From Chitinophagaceae bacterium (GTDB lineage: Bacteria > Bacteroidota > Bacteroidia > Chitinophagales > Chitinophagaceae): a DNA stretch of 64,000 nucleotides. A model generated the notes under the pieces. The model worked only from the letters and a program-made list of their open reading frames with translations. It was not told the origin of the DNA and did not search any database. The stretch spans positions 1 to 64,000 of the forward strand of contig JAHBTL010000021.1 in assembly GCA_019638615.1 (NCBI GenBank), in the 5' to 3' direction. Every line of letters begins with the position of its first letter. Position 1 is the first letter of the stretch. Below are positions 8,941-15,891 of the stretch, one piece after another. The position numbers and the translations under genes are program-made.

Positions 8941-9933
8941 ATGAAAGCAATAATACCCGTAGCAGGTGCAGGTACCAAACTGCGTCCTCATACATATACT
9001 CAACCCAAAGCCCTCATACCACTGGCCGGCAAAACACTGCTTAGCATTATTGTAGACCAACTGGCAGAAGCAGGTGTTAAAGAGTTTGTTTTTATTATCG
9101 GTTACCTGGGCGATAAAATACAGGACTATGTAAAACAGCATTACCCTCACCTGGAATGTTATTTTGTATTGCAGAATGAAAGGCATGGCCTGGGGCATGC
9201 CATTTATCTTACAAAAGATATTGTAGCCAACGATGAGGTTTTCATTGTATTGGGTGACACCATTTGTGAATACAATGTATCGGAAATGCTGTACAGCCAG
9301 GATTCGGTGCTGGGAGTAAAAAAAGTAGATGATCCCAGGAATTTTGGCGTGGCGGAAATAGGAGAGGATGGCTTAATAGCCCGGGTGGTGGAAAAGCCGC
9401 AGATACCTAAATCGAACCAGGCATTGGTAGGATTGTATAAGATAAAAGATACGGCGTTTTTGTTTACCTGTTTGGCCGAAATGATAAACGAGGGACAGAA
9501 AAACAGGAGTGAATACGGGTTAACGGATGCCCTGGAGTGTATGATCAAAAAAGGAGTGGTGTTTCGTCCGTTTAAGGTGCAGAACTGGTTTGATTGTGGC
9601 CGCATTGAAACCCTGCTTGAAAGCAACGCTACGCTCATGAAAAAGCTGGGAGGCAGGATTTCGCAGGAGCATGTATTTGAAAATGTAATTATCGTGCCGC
9701 CTGTTAGCATAGGACGCGGTTGCGAAATCAATAATTCCATTATAGGCCCCAATGTGGCAATAGGGGAGGAAGCCAGGATTACCTATTCAATAGTCAGGGA
9801 TTCAATTATAGGAGATTTTGCTAATTTATATGATGTGGTGCTGCACGATTCACTCATTGGCAGCGATACCGAAATAAAAGGTGAAACCCGTTCACTGAAT
9901 ATTGGCGATAATACCCAGATAGACCTGGGTTAA
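8941..9933 (+). CDS. Sugar-phosphate nucleotidyltransferase with left-handed beta-helix tail
   Basis: 330 residues. The N-terminal catalytic domain opens with the nucleotide-binding signature M-K-A-I-I-P-V-A-G-A-G-T-K-L-R-P, followed by P-K-A-L. G-D-T near residue 102 and E-K-P near residue 152 are typical of NTP-transferases acting on sugar 1-phosphates. From about residue 245, hexapeptide-like repeats (I-G-R-G, I-G-P-N, I-G-D-F) form a beta-helix. The reaction joins a sugar 1-phosphate to a nucleotide for polysaccharide or dTDP-sugar synthesis. The glycine-rich loop is A-G-A-G-T-K rather than the common G-G-x-G-T-R, so the exact sugar is not assigned. Confidence 0.85.
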   Translation: MKAIIPVAGAGTKLRPHTYTQPKALIPLAGKTLLSIIVDQLAEAGVKEFVFIIGYLGDKIQDYVKQHYPHLECYFVLQNERHGLGHAIYLTKDIVANDEVFIVLGDTICEYNVSEMLYSQDSVLGVKKVDDPRNFGVAEIGEDGLIARVVEKPQIPKSNQALVGLYKIKDTAFLFTCLAEMINEGQKNRSEYGLTDALECMIKKGVVFRPFKVQNWFDCGRIETLLESNATLMKKLGGRISQEHVFENVIIVPPVSIGRGCEINNSIIGPNVAIGEEARITYSIVRDSIIGDFANLYDVVLHDSLIGSDTEIKGETRSLNIGDNTQIDLG

Positions 9934-10056
9934 GCTGACGCTCCTTTTATTTGCTTTTCTTGGAAGAAAGAAAAAGCTGTTTCCCTGTATGTTGCAGGCC
10001 CGTACTGCATTGTAATGTGCTGCAGCACAAATCAGCATTTTTATTTTTACAAGTTT

Positions 10057-10087
10057 TTTGAGAATTAGTTCTGCCACCCTACTTTTG
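10057..10087 (+). promoter_or_regulatory. Promoter of tRNA-Ser
   Basis: TTTG (10057..10060), a 19-base spacer and TACTTTTG (10080..10087) match the Bacteroidota -33 and -7 elements. The tRNA starts five bases after the -7 box, so transcription would begin at or next to the mature 5' end. The spacing is identical to the promoters at 36041 and 37737. Confidence 0.7.
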
Positions 10088-10091
10088 CGCC

Positions 10092-10176
10092 GGAGAGATG
10101 GCAGAGCGGTCGAATGCGGCGGTCTTGAAAACCGTTGACTGTAACAGGTCCGGGGGTTCGAATCCCTCTCTCTCCG
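10092..10176 (+). tRNA. tRNA-Ser (anticodon TGA)
   Basis: An 85-nt cloverleaf: acceptor GGAGAGA (10092..10098) with TCTCTCC (10169..10175) and discriminator G. The anticodon loop is CTTGAAA with TGA in the centre. It has the long variable arm of class II tRNAs and the T-loop TTCGAAT. CCA is not encoded. It reads UCN serine codons. Confidence 0.95.
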
Positions 10177-10177
10177 C

Positions 10178-10298
10178 AAGCCAATAAATGACCCTGCATT
10201 GCGGGGCATTTTTGTTTGGGAGCGGCACCAGGCTTGCCTGGGGGATGCGGACAAACAAAAATGATGGTGAGCGACGCGAACAGGTCATTTATTGGCTT
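10178..10298. repeat. Palindromic element directly downstream of tRNA-Ser
   Basis: Two nested perfect blocks pair: 10178..10193 with 10283..10298 (16 bp) and 10207..10218 with 10252..10263 (12 bp). It begins two bases after the tRNA. It may be a terminator-containing repeat or a trace of integration at the tRNA 3' end. No integrase gene is visible. Confidence 0.6.
10192..10213 (+). terminator. Terminator after tRNA-Ser
   Basis: A 6-bp stem CCCTGC/GCGGGG (one G-U pair) with a 3-base loop, followed by CATTTTTG. It lies 16 bases after the tRNA and inside the larger palindrome. Confidence 0.5.
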
Positions 10299-10396
10299 GA
10301 AGCCACCCACGCCGGGATCATGCAATAATCCCTCTTTCCCGCTTCGCCCGCCGGAGCTTCAGCATAGGCAATCACATGGGAATAAGTTGAAGATCA

Positions 10397-10588
10397 CTAT
10401 TTCTTTGCTCGAAAGAAGTTCTCGTGAATAGACTCAATTAGATATCTATACCCGCCTGTCTCACTTTTTTTAAATTCAACCAGCCCCTCCTTTCCTGCCA
10501 GGTAAAGTTTGTGTTTGTTGTTCCAAATTGTTAACTCAGTTACTGTCCGGACAGTAACCCAGGTTTTTTTCCCATTTGTTGAATGCAT
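10397..10588 (-). CDS. Short hypothetical protein, possibly a 5'-truncated gene
   Basis: A 63-codon frame from ATG 10588, with plausible protein-like composition (alternating charged and hydrophobic residues, W-V-T-V-R-T and Y-R-Y-L-I-E-S-I segments). No family is recognised. The ATG lies exactly one base inside the boundary of repeat family B copy 2, so the frame may be the C-terminal remainder of a gene whose front was displaced by that element. It could also be a chance frame. Confidence 0.3.
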   Translation of the reverse strand: MHSTNGKKTWVTVRTVTELTIWNNKHKLYLAGKEGLVEFKKSETGGYRYLIESIHENFFRAKK

Positions 10589-11074
10589 GGGACTGACCAA
10601 AAAGGTCGCTGAACGTCATTGCGAGTTACTAATTAGGCGGCGCCTCCATCATTGCGCCGTGACAAGTTGCATTTGTTTGTCACAGCTTTCTGATTTGTAA
10701 GTATCCTAAGTCGGCTAAGTTATCAGCAAACGTATCAGGGCTCTGTTGCTGAATTCACAGTAGTACTAAAGCTTCATCAGAGCGTTCCGGGAAATTGCGG
10801 TAATAATTTCCCGGCGGCTTTTGGGTTACTTTTTTCCGCAAAAAAGTAACAGAAAAAAGCGGAGGGATTGTAGTTGAAAGGAAAACCGGGTTTGTGGAAC
10901 AACAAATTGAAGTTCATAACCGGTTGATAAATAGCAAACTGGATGATATGTCATTGGCAGGGAGGAATCCCGACTGTGTCGGGAAAGCAATCCCATTGAA
11001 CGATAACGGATCAAGTATTTGGGATTGCTTCTCCGCCGCGGCGGATCGCAATGACGACCTTTTTGGTCAGCCCC
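10589..11074. repeat. Inverted-repeat element, family B (copy 2)
   Basis: The left end GGGACTGACCAAAAAGGTCG (from 10589) is the near reverse complement of the right end CGACCTTTTTGGTCAGCCCC (to 11074). The left half parallels copy 1 (8603..8842). The additional right half contains several smaller hairpins, for example TTTTTTCCGCAAAAAAG near 10830. No gene was found inside. Confidence 0.6.
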
Positions 11075-11422
11075 TACGATCAATAGATTTTAATAATCAT
11101 TCTTGTTCAACGGTCATATTTAACTTGATTTGCTCACAAAAAGTAATGAGAGTCGCCTGTCTTATTTTAAGCTGTTGTGATATTGTTGAAAGTGGGTAGC
11201 TCCACACTAAATCATAAAAGGACTGTCTAGGAAAGTGGTAAGCTGATTTCTGAAAGCACCATTATATATTGTGTTTTTATGTCATATTGATGAGGGCGAG
11301 AGGATGTTTGATTTTGCGGTTTCAAATATGGAACAAATGTTTTACTTTTAACCAAAATTTCACTCAAAAGTGAAATAATTGTCTAAAAAATAGCGTTAAC
11401 CTTGAAATCATTTTAGCTAAAA
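11075..11422. other. AT-rich non-coding stretch
   Basis: No credible gene. It becomes increasingly A/T-rich toward the broken toxin gene. Near 11355..11430 three related phrases occur (CACTCAAAAGTGAAATAA, AAATCATTTTAGC, CTAAAAGTGAATT), which could include the operator of the toxin-antitoxin operon. No -7 box of good quality is visible. Confidence 0.4.
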
Positions 11423-11914
11423 GTGAATTACAAAATAGTAGAACTTAAGCACTTGTCCGGCAAAGAAACCACAATCTATCCGTAATTATAGATGATGACG
11501 ACTGCTCGCTTTATGATCAGTTTTTAATTCAATATCATGAAAAATACAGTTATGCCATAAAAGATATTCAGACAAGGATTCGTACTATGGCAAACAAAAC
11601 AGGAGCAAGAGACATCTATTTTAAAGGTGGAGAAGGGGTGCCTGGAGATGGTGTCTGCGCCTTATTCGATTTGCCAAATTCTAACCTTCGGTTATATTGT
11701 ATAAGATATGGACTTAATCTGATAATATTAGGTGGAGGCGGCCCAAAAAATGTAAGGGGCATGGCAGGATGATAAAAAATTAAGCTCCGAAGTTAAAAAA
11801 TTGATGAAGATATCAGAGGCTATTACTAAAAGAATGATGGAGAAGGATATATACTGGTCAAACGATAAAATGCATCTATTGGGAGAACTAAACTTTAATG
11901 ATGATGAAAAATAA
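11423..11914 (+). pseudogene. Frameshifted HigB/RelE-like toxin gene
   Basis: Joining three frames gives one continuous protein of about 163 residues. Frame one runs from GTG 11423 to a stop at 11483. Frame two runs from about 11482 and stops at 11770. Frame three runs from about 11759 to TAA 11912..11914. The middle part has a charged helix ending K-T-G-A-R-D, then F-D-L, L-R-L-Y-C-I-R-Y-G and I-L-G-G-G-G-P-K, followed by T/A-W-Q-D-D-K-K-L in frame three. That order (helix, R-L-Y strand, G-G-G-P-K turn) is typical of RelE/HigB-type toxins paired with a downstream XRE antitoxin. The second lesion is in a run of four G and the first near TATCCGTAATT. Sequencing error is possible, so inactivity is not proven. 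Confidence 0.65.
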
Positions 11915-12347
11915 TACCGCAAGAAAATACTCAAGTCCGATAATCGAAAAAATCACTTCTGAAGCGTCTGCGGAAGAAACCAATCGCATAGAAAACAAAA
12001 TGCTTTTTGCTGCGAGGCTTGATGATCTGATTAAAGAGAAAGGCTGGTCAAAAGTTTTTTTTGCAGAAAAACTTGGCAAAAAACCTTCTGAAATAACAAA
12101 GTGGTTGAGCGGTACCCACAACTTTACCATGGACACATTATCAGATATCGCTTTTGTTTTCGATTTGAGTTTGCCTGGATTGATGGAACAAAAAGAAGTA
12201 ACAGTAGTCAACAAATATGAAGTAATTCTTGTTGCTCATGAGGTTAGGTCAAGTATACAATATGTTACACCCTTTTGGCAGCCTCCTGCTAAAGGTGCGG
12301 TAATCACCGGAGCTAAATCATCTCAGCATTTAAACGTCTCAGCGTAG
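11898..12347 (+). CDS. XRE-family antitoxin with C-terminal extension
   Basis: 149 residues. A helix-turn-helix of the XRE/HigA type occupies about residues 39-92 (K-G-W-S-K-V-F-F-A-E-K-L-G-K-K-P-S-E-I-T-K). Residues 100-149 form an extension with an aromatic, proline-rich patch (Y-V-T-P-F-W-Q-P-P, residues 122-130). Its start overlaps the last codons of the toxin frame, the usual toxin-first arrangement. A SecB-like gene starts 2 bases after its stop. In toxin-antitoxin-chaperone systems the antitoxin carries a C-terminal chaperone-dependence segment; the extension here may be such a segment (inference). Three consecutive ATG codons open the gene, and the exact start is uncertain by two codons. 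Confidence 0.75.
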   Translation: MMMKNNTARKYSSPIIEKITSEASAEETNRIENKMLFAARLDDLIKEKGWSKVFFAEKLGKKPSEITKWLSGTHNFTMDTLSDIAFVFDLSLPGLMEQKEVTVVNKYEVILVAHEVRSSIQYVTPFWQPPAKGAVITGAKSSQHLNVSA

Positions 12348-12349
12348 TA

Positions 12350-12823
12350 ATGAATATGTCAAGAAGTAAAAAGGTACGGAAGCAGGAAAAATTAGTAAAT
12401 GCGCAATTGCAGTTTCAGTCAATTGAATTGTTAAGCGGTTCTATAAATGCGCCACACTCTTTGAATCCGACATCTGACTACAATTTTAATATCAATATTC
12501 AAACACAGGTTGATGAGTCGAAAGCTTTAATATTTTCGATAGTGTATGTTGACATTACAAATCCGGAACGCACTTTTACATACGGATCGCTGGTGGCGAG
12601 CTGCATTTATGCTCTTGGGAATTTTAATGAGATAATTACAAAGGATGAGATGGGTAGGCATATAATTCCTAAAGGACTTGCTGATACGCTGAATATGATT
12701 TCAATTTCAACTACAAGAGGAATTATGTTCTCAACATTTAAAGGAACTTTTTTGCATAATGCAATAATGCCACTTGTGAACCCACAACAGATAGTCTCAC
12801 ATTCAGCACAGCAGCAGCTATAG
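12350..12823 (+). CDS. SecB-like chaperone of a toxin-antitoxin locus
   Basis: 157 residues with no signal peptide. An N-terminal basic helix is followed by beta-rich sequence (Y-N-F-N-I-N-I near residue 44, F-S-I-V-Y-V-D near residue 62, F-T-Y-G-S near residue 76). The C-terminal signature (residues 117-148) has R123, G132, P141 and N144 spaced almost as in SecB, whose end reads R, then G-G-F-P, then P-I-N-F. It is the third gene of the operon with the antitoxin. Rv1957-type SecB-like chaperones protect such antitoxins. The identification rests on this pattern and context; a profile search would settle it. The 3' end contains a 36-bp segment found again at 15132. Confidence 0.6.
   Translation: MNMSRSKKVRKQEKLVNAQLQFQSIELLSGSINAPHSLNPTSDYNFNINIQTQVDESKALIFSIVYVDITNPERTFTYGSLVASCIYALGNFNEIITKDEMGRHIIPKGLADTLNMISISTTRGIMFSTFKGTFLHNAIMPLVNPQQIVSHSAQQQL
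12766..12801 (+). repeat. 36-bp direct repeat, copy 1
   Basis: Identical over 36 bases to 15132..15167 and in the same orientation. Here it encodes residues around 139-150 of the SecB-like protein. The two copies bracket the GH140-like gene and the second SecB-like remnant. Confidence 0.9.
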
Positions 12824-12906
12824 CCATTTTTCCATCTCGCGAGGAAAACATTGCCAGTTTAAACAGCGCCCCGGTTAACAAAAAAGTTAACAACCATGCC
12901 TTTTTT

Positions 12907-14583
12907 TTACTTTTTTATTTTTTCGAGCACAAGTATCCAGTCCTGAGGCGATGGCAGCTTTTTCTGGAAATCGGGATGGACCTTCTTTTTTCCTGGTGTA
13001 TCCTTCAATGAGCTAATGATGCCGATATCAAATTTCCTGCCCGTAGCCGGATCAAAGTAGTAGCCACGCCAGTCAACATCCGCGTCGAGGTTTTTTATTG
13101 TAGGGCCACTCCAGTCATAAATGTTGCGCCGGGGTAAGTATATAAAGCGTACTTCTCCAGGGATGCCTGATGCAAAACAAATCGAATCGCTCCATTCAGC
13201 GTGCGGCTTAAAACGCCACCATTCGTATTTTTCCAAAAGCTTTTTGCCGATACCTATCTGGAAAGATCCCGGATAGTTCATTCCTTCCTCCCAGGTTGTC
13301 CAGTCGTAAACCCTTTTCTCCGCTCCATTCGCCGCGCAGCCGGGATCACCCTCCACGCTGGCGTGCCATACGCCCGCCGCTCCATAGGTATGCCCTGAGG
13401 CGCCGCTTAACATGTACATCCAGAAGATGTGTCGTTGCACATATTGAAAACCCTGCTGCATATGGCCCTCATAACAGGTTTCACCTACCAGTGCAGGCAT
13501 GGGTGGTTCAACCCTGAGCGCATGTGTTAAACGGTGTAGCGTTTCGGGCGTCGTTGCTATTGCTTCATCATGGTGTGCGCCAATCATATCGAAACTGATA
13601 ATTTTCTTATCAGCGTCGCCTGCCCGTGCTACCCCGGGATATGAATGAAAACTGAGCGGATGATGATAGGCATCTGCATTTTTAACATACCAACCCAGTT
13701 CACTCCAGGGTCCCTCGCCGTTTTTGCTTACATCAGGCACCTCTCCGCCTACAATCCACATTACCGGGTAGGCCCCATAACGAGCTACCAGGTAGCGCCA
13801 ATGTCGTTTCAAACCTTCAATGCCCACATTTTTCATAGCGTCGCAATCGGCTCTTCCCCACGCGCCAACGATTGCAGGGGTCAACCCTTCGTTTACCAGG
13901 TGCTGAATACGACGGTCGGCATATTCAAAATAAGCGGGATTTACCACGCTGAAATCTTCTTTGGTATATGGCATGCCTCCTTCGTTGGCCCATGACGGCT
14001 GGAAGGGGTCTTCATCAGGATAAGGCCCACATACAATCTGGATGACGGAAAATCCTTTTGTTTTACGATCAGCCGCTAATTTTTTAAATCCCTCCCATGT
14101 CATTCTTTTACACAGGTTTTTCCACCATGTATCTCCCAGCCAAAGAAAAGGTGTACCATCTGCATACTCAAAATGCATGTTACCTTCAACCGTCTTTGGA
14201 AACCCATGTATGTATAGTAGATTCTTACCTGTATAGGGAACAACTTTCAGCGATCCCTTTTTAGAGTTTAGCTTGGTATTCCTGCTGTCGCTGCATTTAA
14301 CAGTGAATTGGTACTCCCCGGTTTTGGGTGGAGCAAACCGCACGGACCATGTATTCTTACCTGACCAAAATGCCGGTATTGTCCAACGTTGCTCTCCACT
14401 CGAAAAAACGACATTCACTTCTATGTCTGTAAATGGATTGTTGTATTTGTATGCCGATTCGAAAGCTGTTTCAAACACAGTCCATTGTTGTACCACAGGA
14501 ACTGTATTTGAATAAGATTTTGAGCAGGAAAAACAGATAAGAAAAAGAATAAAAAAATATTTTTCTATGATCTTACATTTCAT
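12907..14583 (-). CDS. GH140-like glycoside hydrolase lipoprotein (DUF5060/DUF4038)
   Basis: 558 residues from ATG 14583, chosen because it begins a lipoprotein signal (Cys17 or Cys20 in F-L-I-C-F-S-C). The upstream extension to 14754 adds no signal-like or conserved sequence. Residues about 30-135 form a beta-sandwich of the DUF5060 type. Then a TIM-barrel of the DUF4038/apiosidase type opens with F-E-Y-A-D-G-T-P-F-L-W-L-G-D-T-W-W. Likely catalytic regions are V-G-G-E-V-P-D and the V-G-E-T-C-Y-E-G segment, with glutamates as in clan GH-A. The C-terminal 90 residues look like a putative collagen-binding-like sandwich. It should cleave a plant or algal polysaccharide side chain at the cell surface; the substrate is not determined. 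No carbohydrate-utilisation genes flank it. Confidence 0.8.
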   Translation of the reverse strand: MKCKIIEKYFFILFLICFSCSKSYSNTVPVVQQWTVFETAFESAYKYNNPFTDIEVNVVFSSGEQRWTIPAFWSGKNTWSVRFAPPKTGEYQFTVKCSDSRNTKLNSKKGSLKVVPYTGKNLLYIHGFPKTVEGNMHFEYADGTPFLWLGDTWWKNLCKRMTWEGFKKLAADRKTKGFSVIQIVCGPYPDEDPFQPSWANEGGMPYTKEDFSVVNPAYFEYADRRIQHLVNEGLTPAIVGAWGRADCDAMKNVGIEGLKRHWRYLVARYGAYPVMWIVGGEVPDVSKNGEGPWSELGWYVKNADAYHHPLSFHSYPGVARAGDADKKIISFDMIGAHHDEAIATTPETLHRLTHALRVEPPMPALVGETCYEGHMQQGFQYVQRHIFWMYMLSGASGHTYGAAGVWHASVEGDPGCAANGAEKRVYDWTTWEEGMNYPGSFQIGIGKKLLEKYEWWRFKPHAEWSDSICFASGIPGEVRFIYLPRRNIYDWSGPTIKNLDADVDWRGYYFDPATGRKFDIGIISSLKDTPGKKKVHPDFQKKLPSPQDWILVLEKIKK

Positions 14584-14780
14584 AATTTGATTTTTTACAG
14601 GGACTAATACCCGGGGTTTAATTCCAATAAAATCTGCTGAAACTAAATTTAATAGAATTTCTGAAATCTTTAAGTAAGGAGGAAAAATAAATATGATGAG
14701 AGCGTAATGATAAAAAGTTAGGCAATGTTTGACCGCGGTCTTATTGGGGTTCACCAGAAATAATTCTTTCAGGCGGATGA

Positions 14781-15069
14781 CTATCTGAAAGTATACCCGG
14801 GAAAATGTTCTGCGACAGATTCCTGGTTCAAAATAGGCAGCATCACATTATCATATAAAGTTCCGGCCAGGCTTTTTGCAAATAATGCTCTGGCATGCGA
14901 AATGGAAACGCCCACAATATTAATGATTACCTCCGGAGGTAAAAGAGTTTTCCCGCCCGGGGAAGTATATTGTTTTAAATTTTCTATCTCAAAAAACATG
15001 CTGCGCCTGCATTTCGGCTATTACTTTACTGGCATTGTATTCGTCATAATAAGACTGCACACAGGACGA
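14781..15069 (-). pseudogene. Remnant of a second SecB-like gene
   Basis: On the minus strand, codons from about 15069 to 14994 and from 14999 to 14781 join into one protein if one T is removed from a run of six near 14994. The joined C-terminal part reads S-I-S-H-A-R-A-L-F-A-K-S-L-A-G-T, then N-V-M-L-P-I-L-N, which aligns with the signature of the intact gene at 12350 (R, G-T, N, P, N all in register). An in-frame stop lies further upstream, so the gene lacks its front half. No toxin or antitoxin remains beside it on this strand. Confidence 0.55.
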
Positions 15070-15131
15070 AACTTAGTCAATTTGTATTGGTATCAGGAAT
15101 AAGCAGATTGTATTCATGCCGAAGCAGGTAA

Positions 15132-15167
15132 AATGCCACTTGTGAACCCACAACAGATAGTCTCACA
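15132..15167 (+). repeat. 36-bp direct repeat, copy 2 (fragment of the SecB-like gene 3' end)
   Basis: An identical copy of 12766..12801. In the same frame it would encode M-P-L-V-N-P-Q-Q-I-V-S and stop shortly after, so it is a gene scrap. Together with copy 1 it suggests duplication and insertion or recombination across this interval. Confidence 0.9.
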
Positions 15168-15891
15168 AAGTTAAGGGGTATCATGCCCTGTGCAAAGGGC
15201 TGCGTTTTTTGTGTTCGCCAATATAGCATATGTTTTAAGTGAAAAGACGCGTGTCCAGAGCGATAAATCCATATCAAAGAGGGGCTGCAATTTTCTGAGA
15301 AAAAAAGTATTTATACTTTGTTTTTTTAGTAAAAATACGGCTATTAATTTTTTAAAAAGTGTTGATTCTCACCTTTTAGGGTATTAAAGATATTTTCATG
15401 AATTTTTCATATTTTTTTCTGCAATCCTTGATTTGTAACCGGCTTTATCGTACATTTATTTAAGATTCAATTTTACCTGTTCACAGTTATTGTGAAGCGT
15501 AATAATTGAAGTCGCGTTTCCTTCCTTGCTGATCAGGTGCACATGATCGCAGGTTGATCCGCTACTTATTTTCTCCCATTTTTTAAAGGCTTATAAATAG
15601 GCCGGTAATTCTTTTCTCCTAAATCTTGCGTTATGAAATCACAACTTATTATGCCGCTTTTTTATCATTCCTGTATGCTTACAGCCATGAGCTTAGTGAT
15701 CAGGGGATCAACATAAAAGGCACTTCCGATATAAAGCAATGCGATAGAAACTTCTGTAAGAACAGGAATAAAAATTCCTGCCACAGAAAAAATATTCTAT
15801 GCCCTGTTTTGCAGGCGGATATTCTCCCTGCATTATAGAGGTGTGCCAGGTATGTTGAATAAGTATATAACAACCCAAAATTCTTCAGGTT
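15168..15891. other. Long AT-rich non-coding stretch with a palindrome
   Basis: No credible gene. A perfect 6-bp-arm palindrome TTCACA-GTTAT-TGTGAA lies at 15480..15496 and could be an operator for the cluster starting at 15892. The short open frames here (for example around 15626) lack protein-like character. Confidence 0.4.

Noticed and set aside
9204..9752. Minus-strand frame inside the nucleotidyltransferase gene
   Set aside because: It is a shadow of a conserved gene with clear catalytic motifs.
15626..15838. A 70-codon plus-strand frame
   Set aside because: It has Cys- and Asn-rich composition with no protein-like pattern, in an A/T-rich gap, and no ribosome site.
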